From: Bacillota bacterium
Lineage (GTDB): Bacteria > Bacillota > Clostridia > Christensenellales > SZUA-584
Direction of reading: 5' to 3'
Length of the DNA stretch: 64,000 nt
NCBI GenBank assembly: GCA_023436115.1
Contig: JAEZKQ010000004.1
Coordinates: 1-64,000, forward strand
Shown in pieces: positions 9,541 to 17,596 of this stretch; the first letter of the stretch is position 1, and each line of letters starts with the position of its first letter. Position numbers and translations under genes: made by a program. Below the pieces are notes generated by a model. The model was not told where the DNA came from, did not search any database, and was given only the letters and a program-made list of their open reading frames with translations.

Positions 9541-10595
9541 GAATCAGTAAGCTGCGCGAAGCCATGGAAAAAAAGCATGTGGATGCTGCGCTCATCACAA
9601 CGGATGAGAATATATTATATTATTCGCGTTTTACAGGTTCAAGCAGCCAGCTGCTCATCACACTAAAGGACAAACATCTGTTTACCGATTTTCGCTACAC
9701 AGAGCAGGCAACCGCTGAAACGGATTGTATTGTGGTTGAGACGAAAGGCACAGACCGTATCAAATCTCTCGCTGACCACATGGGAAGTCATGGTATAAAG
9801 AAGCTGGGCATTGATCTGTCCGGTATTCTGCATACGGATTATAAGGCCTATACCAAGTATATTGATGAGACGAGAATTGTTGATCTCTCAGACGCTATTG
9901 CTGATCAACGTGCCGTTAAGGATGAAAGCGAGCTTGCGCTGATAACCAAAGGCGCACAACACAACGATAAGCTGTTTTCACATCTGTGCACGCTGATACG
10001 TCCCGGTATCACGGAAACAGATATCAAAGCGGAGATCGTCTACTATATGAACAAGTATGGTGCTGAGACTGCGTTTGCCCCCATTGTGGCATCCGGGCCA
10101 AATTCAAGCCTGCCGCATGCCACACCCACAAACAGAAAGCTCGCGCCCGGCGACTTTGTGACGTTGGATTACGGCTGCCGTTTTGAAGGCTATTGCAGCG
10201 ATTTTACGCGTACCGTGGCGATTTTGGATATAGACAAAGAGCAGCAAAAAGTATATGATATAGTGAAATGCGCAGGTGATTTGGCTCTGCAAGCGCTCTC
10301 GCCGGGAACAGAAGCGCGGCTCGTGGACAAGTCGGCGCGAGACTATATCACACGGCACGGGTTTGGCAATGCGTTCGGTCACGGTCTTGGCCATGGCGTG
10401 GGGCTTTTCATACATGAAGCGCCATCGCTCAACGAGACAACTGAGGCAGTGCTTGCCCGCGGTATGGTAGTGACGGTGGAGCCGGGCATTTACTTAAAAG
10501 GCCGGTTCGGCGTGCGTATTGAAGATTTATGTGTTATTAAGGATGGCGGCTACGTCAATCTCACGACAGCGCCGCGCGATCTGATTATCCTATAA
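9537..10595 (+). CDS. M24B peptidase, Xaa-Pro aminopeptidase type
   Basis: Cytoplasmic metallopeptidase (352 residues) that removes N-terminal residues preceding proline. The N-terminal creatinase-like domain (about residues 1-125) is followed by the pita-bread catalytic domain with all five metal ligands in context: TLDYGCRFEGYCSDFTRT (two Asp), GHGLGHGVGLFIHE (His), TVEPGIYL (Glu) and GVRIEDL (Glu). The ATGA overlap with the preceding gene and the 17-bp gap to efp make nfo-like-pepP-efp one transcription unit; a peptidase of this type directly before efp is a conserved order in Firmicutes and fits a shared theme of proline in proteins. Confidence 0.9.
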   Translation: MRISKLREAMEKKHVDAALITTDENILYYSRFTGSSSQLLITLKDKHLFTDFRYTEQATAETDCIVVETKGTDRIKSLADHMGSHGIKKLGIDLSGILHTDYKAYTKYIDETRIVDLSDAIADQRAVKDESELALITKGAQHNDKLFSHLCTLIRPGITETDIKAEIVYYMNKYGAETAFAPIVASGPNSSLPHATPTNRKLAPGDFVTLDYGCRFEGYCSDFTRTVAILDIDKEQQKVYDIVKCAGDLALQALSPGTEARLVDKSARDYITRHGFGNAFGHGLGHGVGLFIHEAPSLNETTEAVLARGMVVTVEPGIYLKGRFGVRIEDLCVIKDGGYVNLTTAPRDLIIL

Positions 10596-10612
10596 TTTGT
10601 TGGAGGTTTAGC

Positions 10613-11170
10613 ATGGTTTCAGCCGGAGATTTCAGAAAAGGTCTGACAATCGAGATTGACGGTCAGGTCTGGGTTATTGTCGATTTTCAGCACGTCAAGC
10701 CCGGAAAAGGTGCCGCTTTTGTGCGCACAAAGATAAAAAATATCATGAATGGAAACGTACTGGAGCGGACATTCAACCCTTCCGAAAAGTTCCCGAAGGC
10801 GCATGTGGAAACAAAAGCGATGGAATACCTGTACAGCGACGGTGAGCTGTATTATTTCATGGATAACGAAACATACGAACAACTGCCCCTCAACCACACA
10901 CAAGTTGAGGATGCACTTAACTACATTAAAGAGAATATGCCTGTTACCATCCGGTTCTTCAAAGGACAAGCGTTCTCCGTTGAGCCGCCGAACTTTGTTG
11001 AGCTTGTGATTGCCGAGACAGAGCCCGGTTTCAAGGGCGATACAGCCACATCGGGCAACAAGCCCGCCGTTCTTGAAACAGGCGCGAAGATCATGGTGCC
11101 GCTTTTTGTAAATCAGGGCGACAAGATCCGTGTCGATACACGTACCGGCGAATACATGGAAAGAGCATAA
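10613..11170 (+). CDS. efp: translation elongation factor P
   Basis: EF-P (185 residues) relieves ribosomes stalled on polyproline stretches. The three domains are visible: an N-terminal KOW-like domain with the conserved tip loop HVKPGKGAAFV, whose Lys32 is the residue modified in other bacteria, a central OB domain, and a C-terminal OB domain ending GDKIRVDTRTGEYMERA. Length and motifs are standard. TTGGAGG gives a strong ribosome site 7 bp before ATG. No obvious lysine-modifying enzyme (EpmA or YmfI) is in the window. Confidence 0.97.
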   Translation: MVSAGDFRKGLTIEIDGQVWVIVDFQHVKPGKGAAFVRTKIKNIMNGNVLERTFNPSEKFPKAHVETKAMEYLYSDGELYYFMDNETYEQLPLNHTQVEDALNYIKENMPVTIRFFKGQAFSVEPPNFVELVIAETEPGFKGDTATSGNKPAVLETGAKIMVPLFVNQGDKIRVDTRTGEYMERA

Positions 11171-11185
11171 CGTTTTAGAAGTTTT

Positions 11186-11214
11186 AAGGCTCGGAAAACT
11201 CCGGGCCTTTTAAT
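11186..11214 (+). terminator. rho-independent terminator after efp
   Basis: AAGGCTCGGA and TCCGGGCCTT form a stem with one mismatched pair and an AAAC loop, followed by a T-rich run. It closes the nfo-like-pepP-efp unit. Confidence 0.8.
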
Positions 11215-11288
11215 ATACCCTTATACTAAGAGAACGCGGGAATTGGAAGAAAGTCACGGCATCATATTTCCTGCTGCTATAAATGAGA

Positions 11289-11750
11289 CTATTCCATATG
11301 ATAGCCAAGCTCTTCACCAGACTTTTTCAGCCGTACTGATAGATTCTTAAGACGCTTCACCTGCTGTACATTTTGCAGGCGTTGATCTGAGGAAATTTCT
11401 CCGATAAGCGAAGAGATGGCATAAAGCACAGTGAAAAAAGGAGCCTCATAGTTTTTATTATCAAGCGGCTTGGAATCATCATACAGAGTGATAAGCGCTA
11501 AATTGGCTCCTCTGGCAGCGACCGTAAACGAAAATGGTTTCTCGAGAAAGAAAAATTCCTCTTCGCCCGTAAGATTAGACTCCAGCAAGCTTAAGAGATT
11601 CTGGCCCCACATAATCAGAACATCACACACCATATCGGCCCATTTGTCGCCAGGGAACACACAACCATCCAGCTTTACATACAATTCTCCGTATAGATTG
11701 CTGTCATCCCATTGATATGACGTTTTGTCTGAATATACCGCAAAGTTCAT
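11289..11750 (-). CDS. unknown cytoplasmic protein, 153 residues
   Basis: I do not recognise the family. The protein has no signal peptide or membrane segment. It begins MNFAVYSDKTSYQWDDSNLY, is acidic and mixed alpha/beta in its first 115 residues, and ends in a charged helix (VQQVKRLKNLSVRLKKSGEE). AGGAGA stands 7 bp before the ATG, and codon use matches the neighbours, so it is probably a real gene. It lies alone between efp and the divergent cation exporter. The overall character (small, soluble, Trp/Phe-rich) recalls immunity-type or uncharacterised accessory proteins, but that is no more than an impression. Confidence 0.6.
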   Translation of the reverse strand: MNFAVYSDKTSYQWDDSNLYGELYVKLDGCVFPGDKWADMVCDVLIMWGQNLLSLLESNLTGEEEFFFLEKPFSFTVAARGANLALITLYDDSKPLDNKNYEAPFFTVLYAISSLIGEISSDQRLQNVQQVKRLKNLSVRLKKSGEELGYHME

Positions 11751-11865
11751 GCCATTTCTCCTGTGATTTCACCTGTACATTTTTTACCAATAGCTCTTTT
11801 ATTATTTGCCGATTGTTGGTATGATAATCATACGCGATCTCTTTAGGGCGCAACTATGTTTAAGG

Positions 11866-12765
11866 ATGGATAATTTGCAGAAAGATCCGGGCGTTCGTAT
11901 CATTACGCTTTGCTTGATTGGCAACATTTTTCTACTGCTGATCAAAGGGGGCGTGGGGCTGTGGGCAGATAGCGAAGCACTCAAGGCCGATGCCATAAAT
12001 TCAGCGGGCGATGTCATCAGCGCGCTCGTGGTTACACTGGGTTTAAAGTATTCGCTTAAGCCCCGCGATAAGGGCCATCACTACGGACACGGGAAAGCGG
12101 AAGCGCTTGTATCATTTTTGGTTGGTGCTATGGTAATTGTCGGTGCGGGTTTTCTGGTGTATGAGGCGGTGGGGACAATCATCGCAAAGAGCACACAGCA
12201 GCCCAGCCTTTACGCGCTTCTTGCCGCCCTTGTATCGATCGGTGTTAAGCTGTTCATGTTTAAGGCCACTTATTCCGCGGGAAAACGGCTGAACTCCATT
12301 GCCGTGATGACCAACGCGATGGACCACCGAAATGATATATTCGCCACCTCGGGCGCGGCTGTTGCTATAGGCCTTTCTTTTGTGGGCCAGTTCGCGGGCG
12401 TAGCGCTTCTGACAATATATGCAGAACCTGTTATCGCTATCGTGATCAGCGGCTTAATAGTAAAAACGGCATGGAACATAATCAAGGAATCTGCCAACAT
12501 GCTGCTGGACGCAGCGCCTGACGATGAAACGATACGGGCACTGAGCTCTCTGGCTTCGTCGGTTCAGGGTGTGAAGGAGTTAAGCTGGCTGAAATGCCGC
12601 CGTATGGGCCGAGGACTGCTTGTGGACGCGGCGGTGGAAGTCTGCGGCAGTATCAGTGTGGCTGACGGCCATGATATCGCGGACGCAGTGCATGATGCCA
12701 TTGCTGCCCGACACCCTGAGGTCATCGATGTGGTCGTGCATGTTAACCCGGATAATACTTTTTGA
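11866..12765 (+). CDS. cation diffusion facilitator, probably manganese exporter
   Basis: A 299-residue CDF antiporter with six membrane segments and a C-terminal cytoplasmic domain (from about residue 205) ending in VDVVVHVNPDN. The transport site can be read: Asn45 and Asp49 in segment 2 (DAINSAGDV) and Asp153 and Asp157 in segment 5 (MDHRND). This Asn/Asp-Asp/Asp set is the pattern of Mn(II) exporters such as streptococcal MntE, while zinc exporters usually have His in segment 5; I infer manganese. The start is uncertain: none of the candidate codons (11806 TTG, 11821 ATG, 11866 ATG) has a good ribosome site, and I chose the one that puts segment 1 at the usual position. Confidence 0.82.
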   Translation: MDNLQKDPGVRIITLCLIGNIFLLLIKGGVGLWADSEALKADAINSAGDVISALVVTLGLKYSLKPRDKGHHYGHGKAEALVSFLVGAMVIVGAGFLVYEAVGTIIAKSTQQPSLYALLAALVSIGVKLFMFKATYSAGKRLNSIAVMTNAMDHRNDIFATSGAAVAIGLSFVGQFAGVALLTIYAEPVIAIVISGLIVKTAWNIIKESANMLLDAAPDDETIRALSSLASSVQGVKELSWLKCRRMGRGLLVDAAVEVCGSISVADGHDIADAVHDAIAARHPEVIDVVVHVNPDNTF

Positions 12766-12854
12766 GTTATATAGTCGAGCCCACACTGGGTCGTCAGTTA
12801 CCTGGGAAAATGTTAAAAAGACTGAATTTATACTTGCCTTTCATCCGACACGGG

Positions 12855-12879
12855 CCCCGAAAAGCAAAGCTTTATGGGG
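12855..12879. repeat. 25-bp palindromic repeat, copy 1
   Basis: CCCCGAAAAGC, then AAAGC, then TTTATGGGG: an inverted repeat that can fold into a hairpin. It shares its layout with 12967-12991 and 20279-20303. It lies 90 bp after the CDF gene and might act as its terminator, but there is no T-run. Confidence 0.55.
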
Positions 12880-12966
12880 TGAGCTCAGCCGGAGAAAAGG
12901 CGAGCAAACCAATGCAAAAGAGCACATATGAGCGCCCCGCCGGCCGTACTGCAAGCAGCCGGGGCT

Positions 12967-12991
12967 CCCCAAAACGCAAAGCTTTTTGGGG
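12967..12991. repeat. 25-bp palindromic repeat, copy 2
   Basis: CCCCAAAACGC, then AAAGC, then TTTTTGGGG. It is 88 bp from copy 1 and upstream of gerM. The 12766-13101 gap otherwise holds no credible gene. Confidence 0.55.
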
Positions 12992-13010
12992 TGGAAAGCG
13001 GGGTAAGATT

Positions 13011-13033
13011 GCTGACAAACACAGTTTGTCAGC
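13011..13033 (+). other. hairpin in the gerM leader
   Basis: GCTGACAAA and TTTGTCAGC are perfect 9-bp complements around a CACAG loop, about 70 bp before the gerM start. There is no T-run, so it could be an operator or a leader hairpin rather than a terminator. Confidence 0.45.
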
Positions 13034-13101
13034 GGTTTGAATCATATGCGTTCACTTCCCCTAATATATTTATAGAAAAGCACACAGGGGGAGGAATCGG
13101 T

Positions 13102-14067
13102 ATGCTTAAAAAAGCATTAGCGGCGTTTGTCGCTGTGATACTGATGCTGGGGCTGACAGCTTGCGGCACACAGGAAGAAGAACCTTATGAGGAAATACCG
13201 GCGGCGAATATTGAAGAGCAGGATGCTGCCAATATGAGAGATACGGTACTATATCTCGAGGACGATTATGGCTATATCGTGCCCGTGATGAAGCAGATCG
13301 AGTGGGTGGAGGGGATTGGTGCAGCGACAGTGTCTGAACTCATTGCCGATTCCAATACAGACGCGCAGCTCGAGTATTTAGGGCTTAACCCCATTCTCGC
13401 GGAGGGAACGGAATTAAGCCTGGCGATTAAGGATGGCGTCGCTACTGTAGCCTTGAGCAAGGGCGCGCTGGCTGCGGACGACGCGGTGAGCGAGATGAAC
13501 AAGGTGGTCGCTCTCGTGAACACACTGACCGAATTCCCTACAATCGATTCGGTTATCGTTAAGCAGGAAGGCGTTAAGGACGCGTTGCCCAATGGCACAG
13601 ATATCAGTGCGGCCTTTGGGACATTCGACCTCAATGTGACAACCACGCTGTCTGAGGAAGATCTCAAGAATGCGTCTAGGCTGCTGCTCTATTTCCAGAA
13701 CGCATCGGAAACGGCCATTGTTCCGGTGACCAAGTATGTAGGCGGGAAGGCGGATGCGTTTGCGGCAATGAATGAGCTTATCAAAGGGCCCGGAGAAGGC
13801 GGCCTGAAAAGCCCGTTCCCCAAAGGAACGGAACTGCTGGGTGTCACGGTCGATGACAATGGTGTGGCGTCGATCAATTTCTCCAAAGAGTTTTCGCAAG
13901 TCAGCGAAACACCCGAAAGAGAGAAAGCCCTGCTGCGCTGTATCGTTTTGACACTGATGCAGTTTGACAATATCGACGAGGCGCGTATACTGGTAGATGG
14001 TAAGGAATATTCCTCCACATCCCAGACGACCATGGCAACGCCGGAGTTTGTGAATACGCTTGAATAA
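13102..14067 (+). CDS. gerM: GerMN-domain lipoprotein
   Basis: This 321-residue lipoprotein has a signal peptide ending in the lipobox LTAC (MLKKALAAFVAVILMLGL then TACG), an acidic linker, and two GerMN domains (about residues 50-165 and 180-310), each with the VPV..., G, and SINFSKEF-type strands of the family. GerM in Bacillus is needed for spore germination and for the mother-cell/forespore channel, where its domains resemble ring-forming secretion components. I chose ATG 13102 for its GGGGGAGG ribosome site and because it places the signal peptide at the N-terminus. RNase PH follows 9 bp downstream, as in Bacillus, where gerM and rph are also neighbours. Confidence 0.88.
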   Translation: MLKKALAAFVAVILMLGLTACGTQEEEPYEEIPAANIEEQDAANMRDTVLYLEDDYGYIVPVMKQIEWVEGIGAATVSELIADSNTDAQLEYLGLNPILAEGTELSLAIKDGVATVALSKGALAADDAVSEMNKVVALVNTLTEFPTIDSVIVKQEGVKDALPNGTDISAAFGTFDLNVTTTLSEEDLKNASRLLLYFQNASETAIVPVTKYVGGKADAFAAMNELIKGPGEGGLKSPFPKGTELLGVTVDDNGVASINFSKEFSQVSETPEREKALLRCIVLTLMQFDNIDEARILVDGKEYSSTSQTTMATPEFVNTLE

Positions 14068-14076
14068 AGGATAATA

Positions 14077-14796
14077 GTGCCAATGATAAGAGAAGATGGC
14101 CGCACGGCAACGCAGCTGCGGCCGCTGCAAATAGAAAAATCGTTTTTAAAGAATGCGCACGGCAGCGCGCTGATTTCGTGGGGCAAAACGCGTGTGCTCT
14201 GTACGGCCATGTATGAGGCAGGCGTGCCCACGTTTCTCGAAAACACGGCTAAGGGCTGGCTCACGGCAGAGTATGCCATGCTGCCCGCCAGCACACCGCA
14301 AAGAAAGCCGCGGGAGAGCAAGCGGCCAGATGGGCGCAGCACAGAGATCGGGCGGCTGATCGGACGCTGCCTGCGTTGTATCGTCGATTTAAACCTGATG
14401 CCGGGGTATACCGTACATATCGACTGCGACGTGATCGACGCGGACGGCGGCACACGGACGGCAGGTATCACGGGGGCGTATGTCGCGCTGTGCGAATGCG
14501 TGCGTCGGATGGAAAGCGAAGGGTTGATTGCCGAGTCGCCCGTTATCGACGGTATCGCGGCGGTCAGCTGCGGTATTGTGGATGGCGAGACTATGCTGGA
14601 TTTAAACTATGGCGAGGATAGCCGTGCGGCTGCGGATGTCAACGTGGTGATGGCGCATAGCGGCGGTTTCATCGAGATACAAGGGACGGGAGAACGCCGT
14701 CCCATATCGCCTGAGGAACTGGGCACACTGCTGGGGCTTGCGGCACAGGGTATAGCGGATATACGAAAGATACAGGAGGCGGCGCTTAGCGTATGA
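14077..14796 (+). CDS. rph: ribonuclease PH
   Basis: Phosphate-dependent 3'-5' exoribonuclease that trims tRNA 3' ends. The 239-residue protein starts IREDGRTATQLRPLQ and carries the active-site Arg region TPQRKPRESKRPDGRSTEIGRLIGR and the conserved DADGGTRTAGITGA. The start is GTG at 14077 with AAAGGA 5 bp upstream; an ATG two codons later is the alternative. The last four bases overlap the start of rdgB, so rph-rdgB-phosphodiesterase are coupled, the same order as in many Firmicutes. Confidence 0.96.
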   Translation: MPMIREDGRTATQLRPLQIEKSFLKNAHGSALISWGKTRVLCTAMYEAGVPTFLENTAKGWLTAEYAMLPASTPQRKPRESKRPDGRSTEIGRLIGRCLRCIVDLNLMPGYTVHIDCDVIDADGGTRTAGITGAYVALCECVRRMESEGLIAESPVIDGIAAVSCGIVDGETMLDLNYGEDSRAAADVNVVMAHSGGFIEIQGTGERRPISPEELGTLLGLAAQGIADIRKIQEAALSV

Positions 14797-15377
14797 GCAG
14801 ACTATTGATAGCCACAAACAACGCCGGCAAGGTTAAAGAGATCAAAGCGATTCTAGGCAGATTCTATGACGAGATCGTGTCATTAAAGGATGCGGGTATT
14901 GCGCTGGAAGTCGAGGAAGACGGGGATACCTTTGAAGCAAACGCCATAAAAAAAGCGCGTGAAGCGGCAGCCGTTGCGCATTGCGATGCGCTGGCCGATG
15001 ATTCCGGACTCTGTGTGGACGCGCTGGGCGGCGCACCGGGCGTTTACTCGGCGAGATATGCCGGAGACGATGCGACGGACGAGAAGAATAATGAAAAGCT
15101 GCTAAAAAATCTGGAGGGCGTGGCAGACCGCGCGGCACGATTTGTGAGCGTGGTCGCACTGGTATCAAATAGCATTATCACGACGGCCAGAGGTGAAGTG
15201 CAGGGGTTAATAGCGCATCAGCCGTCCGGAAATGGCGGATTCGGTTACGATCCGCTGTTTCTCGTGCCTGAATTGGGACAAACCTTCGCACAGATACCGC
15301 CTGAAATAAAGAACAGCTTAAGTCATCGTGCAAGGGCCCTGGCAGCCTTGCAAGAGAAACTGTCTCATAACCAATGA
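14793..15377 (+). CDS. rdgB: XTP/dITP pyrophosphatase (RdgB/HAM1)
   Basis: Cytoplasmic house-cleaning enzyme that hydrolyses non-canonical purine triphosphates (ITP, XTP) so they are not incorporated into nucleic acid. The 194-residue sequence has the family start LLIATNNAGKVKEIKAIL, the catalytic segment ADDSGLCVDALGGAPGVYSA, GFGYDPLF and the C-terminal SHRARAL. Length and motifs are typical. It overlaps rph (ATGA) and the next gene (ATGA). Confidence 0.95.
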   Translation: MSRLLIATNNAGKVKEIKAILGRFYDEIVSLKDAGIALEVEEDGDTFEANAIKKAREAAAVAHCDALADDSGLCVDALGGAPGVYSARYAGDDATDEKNNEKLLKNLEGVADRAARFVSVVALVSNSIITTARGEVQGLIAHQPSGNGGFGYDPLFLVPELGQTFAQIPPEIKNSLSHRARALAALQEKLSHNQ

Positions 15378-15847
15378 AGACAGCGCTCGTTATCAGCGAT
15401 ACCCATGGTGCGAAGGCCAAGACGGCTATTGCGGTTCACAGATATGGCAATGTGGATATGATCTTTCATCTCGGTGATTACAGCCGCGACGTGGATTATC
15501 TTTGCACATTGACAAAAGCACCCGTTTACAGCGTACGCGGAAACTGTGATTTAGGTTCTTCCGCCGAGCCCGAGATCATGCTCAGCATCGAAGGCGTGAA
15601 GGTGCTCGCGCTGCACGGACATAAGCAGAACGTGAAGTCGTCTCTTTTGACGCTGGGGCTTTACGCACAGGAAAAAGAAGCCGACATCGCTCTGTTCGGG
15701 CATACGCATATGCCTGCGGAGCAGCTTTATCAAGGCGTCACGCTCTATAATCCGGGCAGCCTCGGAGAGCCGCGCGGCGGGCGAGCGACCGTCGGTCTGC
15801 TGACCATCGAAGACGGCACGTTTCGTCTGTCCACAGTTAAGCTTTAG
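15374..15847 (+). CDS. YfcE/MJ0936-type metallophosphoesterase
   Basis: A 157-residue calcineurin-like phosphoesterase with the metal ligands in SDTHG, HLGDYSRD, VRGNCD, LHGHKQ and FGHTH. Members of this family hydrolyse phosphodiesters in vitro; the natural substrate is not settled. Here, as in Bacillus (ysnA-ysnB), it follows the RdgB gene, which suggests a role in nucleotide clean-up. It ends 10 bp before the VOC gene. Confidence 0.9.
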   Translation: MKTALVISDTHGAKAKTAIAVHRYGNVDMIFHLGDYSRDVDYLCTLTKAPVYSVRGNCDLGSSAEPEIMLSIEGVKVLALHGHKQNVKSSLLTLGLYAQEKEADIALFGHTHMPAEQLYQGVTLYNPGSLGEPRGGRATVGLLTIEDGTFRLSTVKL

Positions 15848-15857
15848 GTGGGGCAAT

Positions 15858-16328
15858 ATGATTCGATACCACTCGGCGGTGCTTATCACTAAAGATATTG
15901 AGGGGATGACACGGTTTTACAAGGATGTACTGGAACAGCCGCTGCGGTTTGATTTCGGGCGGTGCCAGATATTCGAGTGCGGCCTGTCGGTCTGGGAGCT
16001 GGATGAGAACGATCCGGCGATGGCGGCTACGGGTATCGGAAAAGGAACAAACAGCTGTCTCGAATTATGCTTTGAGACGGAAGAGTTTGAGAAAGAGGCT
16101 TCACGCATATTGGACTTAAAGCCCAAGCTGCTTCACGGTGTCGCCGAAGAAGCATGGGGACAGCGTACCATACGGTTCTTTGATCCGGACGGCAATCTCG
16201 TGGAATTGGGTGAGAGCATACCCTGCTTTTGCAGAAGGTTGTATCGTGAAGGTCTTTGCATTGAGGCCGTTGCGAACAAAACAGGTGTATCTATAGATAA
16301 TGTGAAGGAGTATGTGGGGCGGGCATAA
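15858..16328 (+). CDS. VOC-family (glyoxalase-fold) protein
   Basis: The first 120 residues are a vicinal-oxygen-chelate fold (VLITKDIEGMTRFYKDVL at the start, IRFFDPDGNLVELGES at the end, giving the C-terminal Glu ligand). The N-terminal metal position is not a clear His, so the metal site may be incomplete and the protein may bind rather than convert its ligand. A further 35 residues form a helix-turn-helix-like tail (CIEAVANKTGVSIDNVKEYV). The substrate is unknown. GGTGGGG precedes the ATG; the gene is probably the last of the rph transcription unit. Confidence 0.75.
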   Translation: MIRYHSAVLITKDIEGMTRFYKDVLEQPLRFDFGRCQIFECGLSVWELDENDPAMAATGIGKGTNSCLELCFETEEFEKEASRILDLKPKLLHGVAEEAWGQRTIRFFDPDGNLVELGESIPCFCRRLYREGLCIEAVANKTGVSIDNVKEYVGRA

Positions 16329-16361
16329 TGCCGCAGGAAATATTAAGGAGCTGATTGAACC

Positions 16362-17381
16362 GTGGAGAACGAACAGCGATTGGTATCTCTATACAAACAG
16401 CACCATTATGATCGGCTGAAAGGGCATTTTCGCAAGAAACTTGTATACGTATTAGCGGCCGGAAGCCTTCTCGGAGTGACGGCGGCGGCGTATACGTCTC
16501 ATCTGATTGTGACCATCTCATGCACGGTGGCGTTAACCGTCGCTCTGACATCATTGCTGCTTTATCAACTAAAAAAGCTGAATGCGCAAACGGCCTGCTT
16601 GATACCGCTGGTCTATATTTGCTTCGTTCAGATTCCTTTATCTTGGCTTTTCGGGGACGGTCTTTCGGGCAACTGTCCATACTTTGCGCTGGCGTTGATC
16701 GCCGTTATTGTGGCGGCACAAATCAAACGGCATCAGACACGGCTTCTGATACTCTTTGACGTATTACTGGCCGCTTTGGCCTTGTATACCTTCATTGAAG
16801 AAAAAACCACAAATATTATCGGCCTCTTCGCCTACCTTGCCTCGATTGTTATCATAACGGTTTTTCTTGTTCTCATGGTGGCACGTTTTAACATGCTGAA
16901 CGATCATGTGCTGCGCAGCGCGATTAAGGATGAATTAACGGGTATGTACAACCGCCGCGTATTGGACGACATCATGACCATTAAAGAAGAAGGCTATGCA
17001 AAAGAACGCAAGGATTACATGCTGATCATGCTGGATGTGGATAAATTCAAACAGCTAAACGACAAGCTTGGACATACGGGCGGGGATCGTATTTTGCAAA
17101 GCTTGGCAATATGTATCCGGCGGTATATCCGCTCCACCGACTATTGCGTCCGCTTCGGCGGCGACGAATTCCTCATCGTGCTGGAAGATACTTCGGCGGA
17201 GCAGGCTCAGCGCATTTTCGACAGAGTGGCCCAAGCCATGTGCAGTGAATTGATCACTGATATTCCTGTGACCATGAGCCGCGGTCATGCGCTGCGATCG
17301 GAGTGCGGCTATGCGAGCGAGCTTATCAATCTTGCCGACAGGCGCATGTATGCCAATAAAAGACGTCAATCATGTGAATAA
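16362..17381 (+). CDS. membrane-bound diguanylate cyclase (GGDEF)
   Basis: Makes the second messenger cyclic di-GMP from two GTP. About five or six membrane segments occupy residues 30-185, followed by a GGDEF domain (DELTGMYNRRVLDD, then FGGDEF with GGDEF at 266-270). An inhibitory I-site RSTD (257-260) sits exactly five residues before the GG, so the enzyme is probably active and feedback inhibited. The GTG start has AAGGAG upstream. The membrane region resembles no sensor domain I can name. A probable c-di-GMP riboswitch at 52.95 kb gives the messenger a candidate target in this same window. Confidence 0.9.
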   Translation: MENEQRLVSLYKQHHYDRLKGHFRKKLVYVLAAGSLLGVTAAAYTSHLIVTISCTVALTVALTSLLLYQLKKLNAQTACLIPLVYICFVQIPLSWLFGDGLSGNCPYFALALIAVIVAAQIKRHQTRLLILFDVLLAALALYTFIEEKTTNIIGLFAYLASIVIITVFLVLMVARFNMLNDHVLRSAIKDELTGMYNRRVLDDIMTIKEEGYAKERKDYMLIMLDVDKFKQLNDKLGHTGGDRILQSLAICIRRYIRSTDYCVRFGGDEFLIVLEDTSAEQAQRIFDRVAQAMCSELITDIPVTMSRGHALRSECGYASELINLADRRMYANKRRQSCE

Positions 17382-17415
17382 AGCCGAATAGTCATTAAGG
17401 TTAAAGCCAATTATG

Positions 17416-17440
17416 AACCCGGTCAGTTCCGGGTTTTTTT
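17416..17440 (+). terminator. rho-independent terminator after the GGDEF gene
   Basis: AACCCGG and CCGGGTT form a 7-bp stem with a TCAGTT loop, followed directly by a run of T. Confidence 0.88.
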
Positions 17441-17596
17441 GTGCCCAAATAAGCGTCTCATGTCGCAAAAACAAGAAATCTACTGCTGCCCTTTCTCGCA
17501 CAATGCGCCATTTTATCTTTTTTTACAGGACGCAGTTCTACAATATATAAAGTGACAGTAACTATATAATATGCCCATCATACACAAGAGGGTCTG

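Noticed and set aside
12967..12991. GCAAAGC inside the palindromic repeats as a sign of a second c-di-GMP riboswitch
   Set aside because: The other GEMM blocks (GGCAAAC, GAAA-capped hairpin, CTAAGG) are absent; the motif is part of a palindrome.
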